Assembly: GCA_963837355.1 (NCBI GenBank)
Contig: CAWIMY010000002.1
Coordinates: 1,054,001 to 1,118,000, forward strand
DNA from: Aureispira sp963837355
Lineage (GTDB): Bacteria; Bacteroidota; Bacteroidia; Chitinophagales; Saprospiraceae
Length of the DNA stretch: 64,000 nucleotides
Reading direction: 5' to 3'
Shown here: positions 1 through 8,999 of the stretch, in pieces
Position numbering within the stretch: the stretch's first letter is position 1
How the letters are laid out: each line of letters begins with the position of its first letter
The notes under the pieces: generated by a model
The model's input: the letters and a program-made list of their open reading frames with translations, nothing else
Database searches by the model: none
Told to the model about the DNA's origin: nothing
Position numbers and translations under genes: made by a program

Positions 1-552
1 GCTTGTAAATTACGCACTTCCTCTTCTAGCGCGCGCAAGTCGCCATCAGACATATTACTTAAATCTCCTAGATCTTTGATGTCTGCTAGACTTTGTGTGG
101 CCGAACTAGAGGCATCGTAGCTCTCTTGCTTACCATTAATCGCCCCCATCCAAGAAATTAATTCGCGAGATTTATCCCAATCGCCCTCAAAGGTAGAATA
201 GCTAAAGGTTTTTAGGAGGTGCGTACAGTCGATGCGGTAGCGCTGCAAATAATAATACGCCTTGCAACCACTGGCCAAAAAGGGCGGCACTTCTTCTTGT
301 AAGTTATAAAACAAGCGACGGGCAGGGGTCAAGCTCGGTTGTCCAGGGGCGGTTTGTTCCCCCGCTTTTAGCGCCTCTAGGTGCAAACTTGCTATCGGAG
401 TGTACCTGAATCAATTTGCTAACACTGACATACTTATCTTGGTAAGGCTCTTGGTACCACAATTCTTTTTCGTCTACCTTTTGTTGGTAGAGTTTGCAAT
501 ACTTGGCTAAGGAATCATAATGTTGCTGAAAACTCATCTTGCTGCTAGTCAT
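1..552 (-). CDS. Hypothetical protein, 3'-truncated by window edge and frame-broken
   Basis: I do not recognise the family. Reading from ATG 552 on the minus strand gives a charged, soluble-looking protein beginning MTSSKMSFQQ. This frame runs out near 306, but the neighbouring frame stays open from about 395 to the window edge (LEALKAGEQ..., LFYNLQEEVPPFLASGC..., ISWMGAINGK..., LRALEEEVRNLQ). One base has to be dropped around 385-395 (an AAGTTT stretch on the coding strand) to join the two. The joined protein is at least 180 residues and ends in a Ser/Asp/Glu-rich, probably helical segment. No signal peptide is visible. An upstream TTG at 579 is the only alternative start in frame. It follows the TrkH gene on the same strand after a gap of 138 bases without an obvious terminator, so cotranscription is possible. 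Confidence 0.55.
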
Positions 553-690
553 GGTTGCCCCATACAAAGGGTGGGACAAGATTGGAAAAAATGAAACATC
601 GTAGGACGGCTACCTAATCAAGCGGGAAGGTAAGGCTTTTTTTTTGATTTTTAAAGAGAGTTTTTGTAAAAGTGGCCTTACTCGCTTTCT

Positions 691-2040
691 TTATACGGCC
701 AAATCATCCTGCAAAGCGCCTTCATCATCTTGATGCTTGTGGCGTTGCAACAAGGCAAAACCAAAAGTCAACACCCCTACACGACCAATAAACATTAAAA
801 TAATAATCCAAATCTTGCCAATCGCGGATAAATCGCCTGTGAGTCCCGTACTCAAGCCGACGGTTCCTAACGCAGAGGCTACTTCAAACAAAATCGCTTC
901 GAAATCGGCTCGCTCACTAAAAGACAGTAAGAACGTGAAGATAAAGATCAAACTGGTATAAAGAATAAAGGTAGAGGTAGCTACATACAAGCGTTCAAAA
1001 GGAATAACCCGATGCAAAAAGGTGATTTTTTTTTGTCCAAACAAGCGGCTTTTCAGAACGGCTAGCATGGCCGTTAAGGTTGTGATTTTTAATCCTCCCG
1101 CTGTTCCAGAAGGCGAGGCACCAACATACATCAAAAAGATAATGGCTAACAAAATAGGCACCGACAAATTTCCAATAGAGACCGTATTAAAACCAACCGT
1201 CGTCATGGCACTCATGCTCTGAAAAAAGGCCGTCATGACAGGACTGTTGCCCAAATTATGTACCAAGGGTTCTTTCCACCAAAGAAGCAGTGTGCCGCCT
1301 GTGAGCAACAATAAAAAACCATACAACACAATTTTACTAGTAAAAGAAAGGGCCTTGGAACGCCCCGTAATGCGGTACCAAAAATCGGTAATGACAATAA
1401 AGCCTAAAGAACCCGCAATAGCTAAGATAGCTATGATCGTATTGATGAAAACATTGTTTTGGTAGCCCTCAAACCCATCCCCAAAGAGCGAAAAACCTGC
1501 AGTACAAAAGGCAGAAATACTATGAAATAAACTAAACCAAAGTGCTTGGCCTGTCGGCATTCCAGTTTGCTTAAAAGCAATAAAAAAGCAAAGCGTCCCC
1601 AAGCTTTCCATCACGACCGTAAAAATAATGACGCTCTTGATAAAATCACTCATTCGGATGGTTTTGGGCATGGTAAAAGCCGTTTCTAACACGTCGTGGT
1701 GCCAGCGCGTTATTCGATTGGTGGTAAATAAGAGGTAATAAACCGTCAGCGTCATGTAGCCAATGCCCCCTACCTGAAAGAGCGAAAGAACAATAAATTG
1801 ACCCGCCCAATTGTAGTCGTCATAAAGCGAAAAGGTCATTAAACCTGTGGTAGAAATCGCCGACGTAGCAGTAAATAAATTATCAAGAAGCCCAATATCT
1901 CTGTTGTGAAAAATAGGCAAACAGAGCAAGGCAAAACCTAGTAGCGTATACAACAAAAAGCCCCAAACCAAATTCATTTGAGGAGAGCTGCTCAAGCGTA
2001 AACGTCTGTAAGCATGGCTTATAGTAGAAAAAATAGACAT
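691..2040 (-). CDS. TrkH/KtrB-family potassium transporter membrane subunit
   Basis: Polytopic inner-membrane protein of 449 residues that should import K+ (possibly with Na+ or H+). Four pore-loop filters of the Trk/Ktr/HKT superfamily can be seen in order: STTGLMT near residue 65, CTAGFS near 185, TTVGFNT near 290 and GTVGLSTG near 400, each between hydrophobic helices. The length (about 450) fits KtrB better than the longer TrkH. I chose ATG 2040, since the longer frame begins only with a TTG at 2070. KtrB normally needs a cytoplasmic RCK partner (KtrA/TrkA), and none is encoded in this window. Family assignment is firm; ion selectivity and partner are inferred. Confidence 0.88.
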   Translation of the reverse strand: MSIFSTISHAYRRLRLSSSPQMNLVWGFLLYTLLGFALLCLPIFHNRDIGLLDNLFTATSAISTTGLMTFSLYDDYNWAGQFIVLSLFQVGGIGYMTLTVYYLLFTTNRITRWHHDVLETAFTMPKTIRMSDFIKSVIIFTVVMESLGTLCFFIAFKQTGMPTGQALWFSLFHSISAFCTAGFSLFGDGFEGYQNNVFINTIIAILAIAGSLGFIVITDFWYRITGRSKALSFTSKIVLYGFLLLLTGGTLLLWWKEPLVHNLGNSPVMTAFFQSMSAMTTVGFNTVSIGNLSVPILLAIIFLMYVGASPSGTAGGLKITTLTAMLAVLKSRLFGQKKITFLHRVIPFERLYVATSTFILYTSLIFIFTFLLSFSERADFEAILFEVASALGTVGLSTGLTGDLSAIGKIWIIILMFIGRVGVLTFGFALLQRHKHQDDEGALQDDLAV

Positions 2041-2201
2041 AGCGTAACTTTTTAAAATATTGGGGTACAAAAATTGAAGGCGTTAGCTTATTCTTTGACA
2101 ATTTTATTGTTGCTCATAAAGCAGGGTAAATATAACAAAACGAATCTTTGCTGTGTTAATAAGAAGACTGTTCTCCGAGTTTATTTCTTATCAATCCTTC
2201 T

Positions 2202-3272
2202 ATGCGCCACTTCTTTTTGCAACTACGTTATCTACTGCCTTTGCTGTTCTTATTATTGACTAGCGCGTGCAGCCGCGAATCCTTGCTGATTTTCATCAAA
2301 CCACCTAAGGAATTCGCAGAAAAGCGAACGCCTATTGCGCCCAACTATGCGTTACAGGGCGATTGGCATAAAGCTGCTTATCGCTTTGAAGACAAGGAGG
2401 TAGATGTGTTTTTTATTCATCCTACAACTTACATCAAGGCGCGTTATTGGAACCAGCCCTTGGATGATGCACACACCAACTGGCGGACGCGGGTATTGTC
2501 ATTGTGCTATCAAGCCAGTGTATTTCAGGAGGATTGTAATCTATTTATTCCAAAATACCGCCAAGCGGCGTTTTATTCTTTTGTAGATAACAAAGACAAT
2601 GGCGAACAGGCCTTAGAATTGGCTTATCAAGATGTCAAAAGCGCCTTTGATTATTATTGGACTCATTATAATAAAGGCCGCCCCTTTATTTTGGCAGGCC
2701 ACAGCCAAGGCTCGCTGCACGGCAAACGCCTAATCGCAGAGCTCCTACAGGATAGTGCGATCCGCACACAGTTAGTCACGGCCTACCTCATTGGCTGGCC
2801 CATAGAAATGCAGTACGCCACCGAGCAGGCTAATATAGCCGTATGCAGCACGGCCACCCAAACCAACTGCCTGCTTTCTTGGAACGCCCAACACCCCGAG
2901 AGCAACATCAGCATGAAAGGTGCTTTGTCTGTGGACAAAGAAATTGTTTGTGTCAATCCGCTTACTTGGACAACTGATACCACGTATGCCGATAGGACGT
3001 ACAACAAAGGGGCATTAATGCCCAACCGCCGCCTAAAAGAGGACGAAGTCATTCTACATTATGCCGATGCCCAAATTCAAGATGATTTGTTATTCGTAAC
3101 GCCCACATCGAGCAAGCAGCGGCTCCAAACGCCTCTTGCCAAGGGAAATTATCACCTTTACGATTACAATTTTTTCTACCATAATATAAAAGCCAACCTC
3201 AAGAGCCGTATTGCCGCCTACAAAAAGCTGCAATCCAGTACGGCTATCGTCCCCGCTTTGGGATTGCAGTAA
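2202..3272 (+). CDS. DUF3089 alpha/beta-hydrolase-like lipoprotein
   Basis: Predicted lipoprotein of 356 residues: hydrophobic leader with lipobox LTSAC (lipidated Cys23), so it is exported and membrane-anchored. The mature part matches DUF3089: DVFFIHPTTY near residue 68, an N-terminal WNQPLDD region, and the nucleophile elbow GHSQGS at 166-171 typical of serine alpha/beta-hydrolases. A later YADAQ.QDDLLF region may supply acid and His residues, but I cannot assign them. Substrate unknown. It diverges from the Trk gene; the 160-base spacer shows no clear promoter. It stands as a single gene ahead of the PhoX-like gene (104-base gap). Confidence 0.8.
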   Translation: MRHFFLQLRYLLPLLFLLLTSACSRESLLIFIKPPKEFAEKRTPIAPNYALQGDWHKAAYRFEDKEVDVFFIHPTTYIKARYWNQPLDDAHTNWRTRVLSLCYQASVFQEDCNLFIPKYRQAAFYSFVDNKDNGEQALELAYQDVKSAFDYYWTHYNKGRPFILAGHSQGSLHGKRLIAELLQDSAIRTQLVTAYLIGWPIEMQYATEQANIAVCSTATQTNCLLSWNAQHPESNISMKGALSVDKEIVCVNPLTWTTDTTYADRTYNKGALMPNRRLKEDEVILHYADAQIQDDLLFVTPTSSKQRLQTPLAKGNYHLYDYNFFYHNIKANLKSRIAAYKKLQSSTAIVPALGLQ

Positions 3273-3376
3273 TACTACCGTCACTTGATAGGGAATAGTT
3301 GTTTTTATCCTTAAAATTTTGTTCTTTTAGCATAGAAGTTGTTAAAACAACTGCTATCAAACAAAAATAGGAAGGG

Positions 3377-4747
3377 ATGACGACACGCAGGAATTTTTTG
3401 AAAATGATGGGTGCGGTGAGCTTAGGCTTTTCGGGCTTACAGAGCTTTGCGCAACATGGCCAGCCCCGAACGGCTGCCCGTGGCTTTGGTCCGTTACTGC
3501 CAGATGGAATTTTAGAATTGCCCAAAGGGTTTCGTTATAAAATCATTGCGGAGAAGGGGAGTACTATGAGCGATGGCTTATTGTTGCCTGGTCGTGGTGA
3601 TGGTATGGGAACTTTTGAGGGGAGTAATGGCCGTGTGGTGCTTATAAGAAACCATGAAAATTCACCTGCTTATTTGGTCGAATCTCCTTTTGGCTACAGC
3701 AACCAACACTTGTCCAAGGTTGATCCTAAAAAATTATTTGACAGTGGCTATGGCCGTTACCCCCACTTGGGCGGCACCACGACAAGTATTTACAACGAAG
3801 AAACGCAAACCGTTGAAAACGTATTTATGAGTTTGGCGGGAACGGCGCGCAATTGCGCGGGCGGCACCACTCCTTGGGGCTCTTGGCTCACTTGCGAGGA
3901 GTATGTAATTAGCAAAAACGCTACCCACGCCAAAGACCACGGTTATGTCTTCGAAGTGCCTGCCACCGAAACGCCCTACCTCAAATATCCTGTTCCGCTA
4001 CGCGCAATGGGGCGCTTTAACCACGAAGCGGTGGCAGTAGATCCGCGCACAGGGATTGTCTACCTCACCGAAGACCGTTCCGATGGCTTATTCTACCGCT
4101 TTATTCCCAAAGAAAAAGGAAAATTACACAAAGGAGGCCAGTTACAGGCGTTGGCTTTTGTTTGGAAAGAAGGCATGGATACGCGCAATTGGACAGCCGC
4201 CACCATCAAGGAAGGGACGGGCTATGCCGTGCGTTGGATGAACATGACGGACGTGGAAGCACCCAAAGATGATTTGCGCTATCGCGGGCTCAAAAAGGGC
4301 GCCGCGATCTTTGCGCGGGGCGAGGGTATATGGTTTGGGGAGGGGGAGTTGTATTTTGCTTGCACCAATGGTGGCCGCCTCAAAACAGGACAGATTTTTA
4401 AGTATATTCCAAGTCGTTACGAGGGAACAAAGCGAGAGCTAGAAACCGAACATTATGGGCGGTTGCATTTGTATGCTGAACCCAACGATACAGCAGTGTT
4501 GCGTTACTGTGATAACTTGACCGTAGCGCCGTGGGGCGATGTGGTTTTTTGTGAAGACGGCATTCACCCCCGCATTTTTGGCATTCGTCCCAACGGCGAC
4601 TTTTACCCCATTGCTAGCAATATTGGCTATCATTCAGAATTTGCAGGCGTGTGCTTTTCGCCATCGGGCAAAACCTTGTTTGTCAACATTCAAGTGCCAG
4701 GGCTGACCTTGGCTATTACAGGAAATTGGGATGCCTTAGAAGGCTAA
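3377..4747 (+). CDS. PhoX/DUF839-family protein, Tat-exported
   Basis: 456-residue protein of the DUF839 (PhoX-like phosphatase) family. The N-terminus carries a twin-arginine signal, TRRNFLKMMG, followed by a hydrophobic stretch ending SFAQ, indicating folded export. The family signature GTARNCAGGTTPWGSWLTCEE is at residues about 154-174, and later parts contain EDRSDGLFYRF, FARGEGIWF and CDNLTVAPWGD, which match the beta-propeller fold with Ca/Fe cofactor sites described for PhoX. True PhoX enzymes hydrolyse phosphomonoesters; many DUF839 members are uncharacterised, so phosphatase activity is an inference. Start ATG 3377 is preceded by a purine-rich AGGAAGGG. The next gene starts 5 bases after the stop, suggesting cotranscription. 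Confidence 0.85.
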   Translation: MTTRRNFLKMMGAVSLGFSGLQSFAQHGQPRTAARGFGPLLPDGILELPKGFRYKIIAEKGSTMSDGLLLPGRGDGMGTFEGSNGRVVLIRNHENSPAYLVESPFGYSNQHLSKVDPKKLFDSGYGRYPHLGGTTTSIYNEETQTVENVFMSLAGTARNCAGGTTPWGSWLTCEEYVISKNATHAKDHGYVFEVPATETPYLKYPVPLRAMGRFNHEAVAVDPRTGIVYLTEDRSDGLFYRFIPKEKGKLHKGGQLQALAFVWKEGMDTRNWTAATIKEGTGYAVRWMNMTDVEAPKDDLRYRGLKKGAAIFARGEGIWFGEGELYFACTNGGRLKTGQIFKYIPSRYEGTKRELETEHYGRLHLYAEPNDTAVLRYCDNLTVAPWGDVVFCEDGIHPRIFGIRPNGDFYPIASNIGYHSEFAGVCFSPSGKTLFVNIQVPGLTLAITGNWDALEG

Positions 4748-4752
4748 GTAGT

Positions 4753-5729
4753 ATGACAGCGATTTTGGATTTAAAAGATTTTTTGGAGGCTTATAGCGTA
4801 GATCAAACTCAATCGCTTGATCCGAAGCACCAAGGCAGTGTTTATCCTGCAGTGGAAAAAGCGACTCAAAAAAAGTGGCCTAAAGTGGAGCGAGTTGCAT
4901 CCGCGTTTTGATCACGGCTTGTTGACGGCGCGCTATGAGAATGCTCAACAGTTACATCATCTAAACCTCTTGCCCTACCAACAACATTTTCGCTTTGAAA
5001 CGCCAACTATTATAGAGGTGGCGTTGTTGCCCATAGTAAGTCGGAGAAGTCTAGCACAAGCTACTGCTCTTACGACCGAAGAAAAACACTTGATTTCAGA
5101 ACAGGTTTTGGATGGCTTGTATTATTTGCATGGGCATGGCGTATACTGGCAAAATTTGTCGGCGAGTCATATTTTGCTAGAAGAATCGTATGGCAATATC
5201 ATTCCCAAATTCATTAATTACGGCAATAAAGAACGCATCCCGCTCGCTTTTTTTAGTGACTATGAATACTTGTCGCCTGAGCAATTTGAGGCGGAAGCAG
5301 TAGTCGACGCTCGCAGCGATATTTGGGCTTATGGTGTATTGCTCCACTATTTATGGACGGGGCGCTTGCCGTTTGGCGAAAAAAGTGCGAGTTTGCCTAA
5401 TGCAAAAATTCGCGCGCGTATTACAGGCACGGAGGATTCGGACCTTGGGGTTATTGCCAGTTATTCCAATGCCTTACCAATTATTGGTAGAAAAATGTTT
5501 GAAAACGAATCCAGTTGAACGCTGGGAAAATTGTGGACAAATTATTGCGGCGTTAAAAAAATGGGAAAATAGACCTGTTGACAAGACGATTAGGCATTCG
5601 GAGAACGTTTTAGAAGAAGAAGCCTTTGCTGTTCGCCGTTTTTTGCGCCGTCCTAGTGGCCCGATCAATTGGTGGGGCGTTCTCTTCTTGCTGGTGCTGG
5701 CAGTGCTGTTAGGGCGTTGGTTAGGCTAG
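4753..5729 (+). CDS. Degenerate (pseudo)kinase with C-terminal membrane anchor, two frame breaks
   Basis: Ser/Thr-kinase-fold protein read across three frames: start ATG 4753; one base dropped in an A7 run at about 4866-4872; another dropped near 5470-5490. The joined product is about 324 residues. Kinase landmarks are recognisable: a helix region LDGLYYLHGHGV, the catalytic loop, YLSPEQ in place of APE, and SDIWAYGVLLHYLWTG with LPFG (subdomain IX). But the catalytic loop reads WQNLSASHILL at 5143-5178 where HRDLKPSNILL is expected (Asp to Asn, Lys to Ser, Asn to His), and DFG is NYG at 5216-5224. It therefore should not catalyse phosphotransfer. The last 20 residues (WWGVLFLLVLAVLLG) form a single membrane helix. 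It sits between a PhoX-like gene and porP. Confidence 0.7.
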
Positions 5730-5744
5730 CATCTATAAACCATA

Positions 5745-5752
5745 TAATTTTG
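5745..5752 (+). promoter_or_regulatory. Candidate -7 element upstream of porP
   Basis: TAATTTTG matches the Bacteroidota -7 consensus TAnnTTTG and lies 56 bases before the porP start. No well-spaced TTG (-33) is visible, so this is weak evidence for an internal promoter separating porP from the kinase gene. Confidence 0.3.
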
Positions 5753-5807
5753 TAGAGCGCTGCAAGGGATTTTATAATACCATCCTACACCCTATAATTT
5801 GACTATT

Positions 5808-6776
5808 ATGATGAAGACTATACTATTGTTGTTTTTGGGACTGGCCTTATCTGTTTCGCTACAAGCGCAACAACCCGCTCAGTATTCCCTATTCATGCTC
5901 AACAAATATGCGTACAACAATGCGTACAACGGCTTGGATGGCTCGCTGAGCATTACAGGGGTTTTTAGAAAACAGTGGGTCAATTTTCCAGGATCGCCCC
6001 TGAATCTAAATTTTAATGCCCACATGCCGCTGGAAATGATTAATAGTGGGGTAGGGATTGGAGTAGAATACGATGTATTGGGCGCGTATAGCAATTTGGC
6101 GTTGCGTGGTTCTTACAGTTATATTATAGACTTAAAAGAGTCGGGTCGCTTGTCAATAGGCTTGGCTGGGCGGATGCTTCAAAAAGAATTAGACGGCAGT
6201 CGACTTTTAACGCCTGATGGCATTTACGAATTGGGGGTCAATCACAATGATCCTAGTGTACCAGTGGCGCGTGTTTCGGGCTTGTCTTTTAGCATGGACG
6301 CTGCGGTGTATTACCAACACGATTGGTTTGAAGTGGGCGTTGCGGCAATCAATTTGACCCAACCCAGTTTGCAATTGGCCAACGATGCTTCTATCTTGTA
6401 CAACCGCGCTTATTTCTTGATGGCTTCAGGAAACATTCCAATTAACAACGACTTTATTATTAAGCCTTCTTTGCTAGTGAAGAGTGATTTTGTAAAATTT
6501 CAACCTGAATTAGCGCTAGTTTTGGATTGGCGAGATAATATTTTTGGCGGTGTGGCGTTTAGAGGATATAGCGGACTGACCAATGACGCGGTAGTGTTTT
6601 TGGCAGGCGTAAAATGGAACGATAACTTTACGTTAGCGTATGCTTATGATTTGTCTATCGGCAGTTTACAGGGATTTAATAGCGGCTCCCATGAGGTCGT
6701 CCTCAATTACAATCTGAACAAAAAAATTGGTAAAGAAATCCCTGCAAAAGTTATCTATAACCCTAGATTTTTATAA
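5808..6776 (+). CDS. porP: PorP/SprF-family T9SS outer-membrane protein
   Basis: 322-residue outer-membrane barrel of the PorP/SprF family. It starts at ATG 5808 with a signal peptide (MMKTILLLFLG...LQAQ) followed at once by the family hallmark QYSLFMLNKYAYNNAYNG, then RKQWVNFPGSP, GVGIGVEYDVLG and repeated amphipathic strands to the C-terminus. The alternative TTG start at 5799 adds three residues and is less likely. In Porphyromonas gingivalis porP is directly upstream of porK-L-M-N; here it is directly upstream of gldK-L-M-N, so this is likely the housekeeping PorP that links the GldK/N ring to the outer membrane. Family assignment is firm, the precise role is inferred from gene order. Confidence 0.9.
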   Translation: MMKTILLLFLGLALSVSLQAQQPAQYSLFMLNKYAYNNAYNGLDGSLSITGVFRKQWVNFPGSPLNLNFNAHMPLEMINSGVGIGVEYDVLGAYSNLALRGSYSYIIDLKESGRLSIGLAGRMLQKELDGSRLLTPDGIYELGVNHNDPSVPVARVSGLSFSMDAAVYYQHDWFEVGVAAINLTQPSLQLANDASILYNRAYFLMASGNIPINNDFIIKPSLLVKSDFVKFQPELALVLDWRDNIFGGVAFRGYSGLTNDAVVFLAGVKWNDNFTLAYAYDLSIGSLQGFNSGSHEVVLNYNLNKKIGKEIPAKVIYNPRFL

Positions 6777-7050
6777 TTTCACAGAAAAAAATAACGAAAG
6801 TTTGCGGAAGCGGATAATAATAATGGGGCTGGCCTCGTTAGTAATCCGATGGAATATTCTGACGGGCTAGTAGTAAATGCCTTTAACTATCTAGTAACGA
6901 AGGAAGCCTTTTAGAGAAAATTAGTATTTACACGTAGATCTACTTTTCTTTGCTTACACAACTTTCCTAACGAACGCTTCAAACGGTTGCCTTGCCGTAA
7001 GTTGTCGTTGACGCTTTTTTAAGAAAACGGTTTTAAACACGGGTGCGAAC

Positions 7051-8313
7051 ATGAACAAACAAAATTTAGCTCTTTTATTTCTCTCTCTACTCCTTGGAGC
7101 ATGTGCCAAAGTAGACAGTGGCCAGTTGACTGGTGTCTTAGAACGACCACTTTGGAGACCTATCCAGCCCTACGGCATGGTGTACGTTCCTTCTGGAAGC
7201 TTGCACATTGGTCCAAGTGATCAAGATGTCAACCACGCTTTGGTGCAACGCGCCAAACAAGTGTCTATTCAAGGCTTCTTCATGGATGATACAGAAATTA
7301 CAAACAACGAATACCGCCAATTTGTAGAGTGGGTGCGCGACTCGATTGCACACACCAAATTGGGACACACGAAAGAATATCCAGGTAATGTACAAGGGGT
7401 AGACTGGGATCAAGAATTAAGTTACGAAGCAGGAGGAGAGTTGGACGATATGTTCTACCAAGGCGATGAGCAATTTGGTAGTAGTCGCAACTTGGATATT
7501 CGCCAATTGGTTTTTGATTACCAATGGTACGATTGGAAAGCTGCTGCACAAAACTACTCTTGGTCGAGTGACTACAACAGACATTCAAAAGAAAAACACA
7601 ACCGTGCTGATTATATCAAGAAGGACGCTACTAGAATTTATCCCGATACGTTGGTTTGGATTCGCGACTTTTCTTACTCTTATAATGAGCCAATGACGCG
7701 TAACTATTTCTGGCACCCTGCTTTTGACGATTATCCCGTTGTTGGTATTGCTTGGAAACAAGCCAACGCGTTCTCTTACTGGAGAACTAACCTATGGAAC
7801 AACTTCGAAGATGTAAACACCGAAGATTTCCGTTTGCCTACAGAACACGAATGGGAGTATGCTGCTAGAGGTGGACACGATTTAGCGCCTTTCCCTTGGG
7901 GAGGGTACTACGTCCGTAACGCCAAAGGTTGTTTGCTAGCCAACTTTAAGCCAGGTCGTGGAGATTATCCTGCGGATGGTGGTTTGTACACCGTACGCGC
8001 CGATGCTTATTTCCCGAATGATTACGGGCTGTACAATATGTCAGGTAACGTATCTGAATGGACTTCTTCTGCTTACTACAAGAATGCTTATGCGTTCTTA
8101 CACGATTTGCAACCAGATATTCGCTTTGATGCACAAGAAGAGGATTTGACCGCTTGGAAACGTAAAGTTATCCGTGGAGGTTCTTGGAAAGACATCATGT
8201 ACTACATCCAAACAGGTACGCGTCACTGGGAATTCCAAGATACGACTACTTCTTACATTGGCTTTAGAAACGTGTTGACGTTCTTGGGTCGTTCGATGAA
8301 CGATTTTAACTAA
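7051..8313 (+). CDS. gldK: T9SS ring lipoprotein GldK
   Basis: 420-residue outer-membrane lipoprotein (lipobox LLGAC, Cys18) with the formylglycine-generating-enzyme-like (SUMF1) fold typical of GldK/PorK: YVPSGSLHIGPSDQD near residue 47, DDTEITNNEYRQF near 75, RLPTEHEWEYAARGG near 265, NVSEWTSSAYY and IRGGSW near the end. In characterised systems GldK forms a periplasmic ring with GldN. Nothing suggests sulfatase-modifying activity here. It is preceded by porP (274-base gap) and followed by a strong hairpin terminator, so gldK appears to end a transcript rather than run directly into gldL. Confidence 0.95.
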   Translation: MNKQNLALLFLSLLLGACAKVDSGQLTGVLERPLWRPIQPYGMVYVPSGSLHIGPSDQDVNHALVQRAKQVSIQGFFMDDTEITNNEYRQFVEWVRDSIAHTKLGHTKEYPGNVQGVDWDQELSYEAGGELDDMFYQGDEQFGSSRNLDIRQLVFDYQWYDWKAAAQNYSWSSDYNRHSKEKHNRADYIKKDATRIYPDTLVWIRDFSYSYNEPMTRNYFWHPAFDDYPVVGIAWKQANAFSYWRTNLWNNFEDVNTEDFRLPTEHEWEYAARGGHDLAPFPWGGYYVRNAKGCLLANFKPGRGDYPADGGLYTVRADAYFPNDYGLYNMSGNVSEWTSSAYYKNAYAFLHDLQPDIRFDAQEEDLTAWKRKVIRGGSWKDIMYYIQTGTRHWEFQDTTTSYIGFRNVLTFLGRSMNDFN

Positions 8314-8349
8314 GCCATTGCTTATAAAATAGGGGCTAAGTCCCTTTGT

Positions 8350-8389
8350 AATAGCCGTTCCGAATAAACTTCGGAACGGCTATTTTTAT
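8350..8389 (+). terminator. Intrinsic terminator after gldK
   Basis: A 15-bp perfect stem (8350-8364 with 8370-8384, core AGCCGTTCCGAA) with a 5-base loop, followed by TTTTTATTT. Placed 37 bases after the gldK stop. Confidence 0.9.
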
Positions 8390-8999
8390 TTGGTGGTTAG
8401 GCCAACGACAAAACTTTTATAAACGCTGCCTATAATTTTCATTGTTTTTTTTTTTAGCCCCCAAAAAACTGTATCTTTTATCCTGCAACTGCATTACTAG
8501 GATAGAATTGCTCATAAAGCGATGTTCTAGAGAGCCAAAAAAGTACTGGCGGGGCGTGGAGAAGTTGGGGGATAACCTACTATAAATATTGATAGCTTCT
8601 ATCAAAGAAATAATAGGAAAAAGTGCCGTTGACAATTACCCATTACTAAAATAGCCTACTGTTACCAAAAACCGTTTCTGCTTTCTTTGCGGAAAACAAG
8701 GGCAGCGCTTAGCACTAAAAAAAGCCTGTCGCTTTTAAGAGCCGAGGAATTGGAACAGAAGTAAGGCAAAAGAAATGAAGTAGATAGAACAAGTTCTATA
8801 GATAATTTGGGTGCTAGTTTTTTTTGAAAAAAAAAGCTAATTTTTTCTGCTGAAAAGTGTAACCTTCATATAAAATAGTGTTATACTTACGAAGTTTTTG
8901 GAAATTTGGCCGACCCTTAATGGCACTAACACCCTCCGAATACATTCTGGAGACCCTTTATTTTACATTTTACATAACCTTTTTAAACATTTTTAGATC
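8390..8999. other. 600-base non-coding stretch between gldK and gldL
   Basis: No convincing ORF. It is AT-rich, with several A or T runs near 8820-8850. A small minus-strand frame (8417-8635) has no recognisable features and I discount it. The segment should carry the gldL promoter, since a terminator precedes it, but I see no clean TTG-N20-TAnnTTTG. An sRNA or a long 5' UTR cannot be excluded. Confidence 0.5.

Noticed and set aside
4651..4911. ORF of 86 codons beginning within the PhoX-like gene
   Set aside because: Its first 34 codons are an out-of-frame shadow of the PhoX-like gene; only the part from ATG 4753 belongs to a gene (the kinase).
8417..8635. 72-codon minus-strand ORF between gldK and gldL
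   Set aside because: No hydrophobic pattern, no recognisable domain and odd composition; treated as chance.
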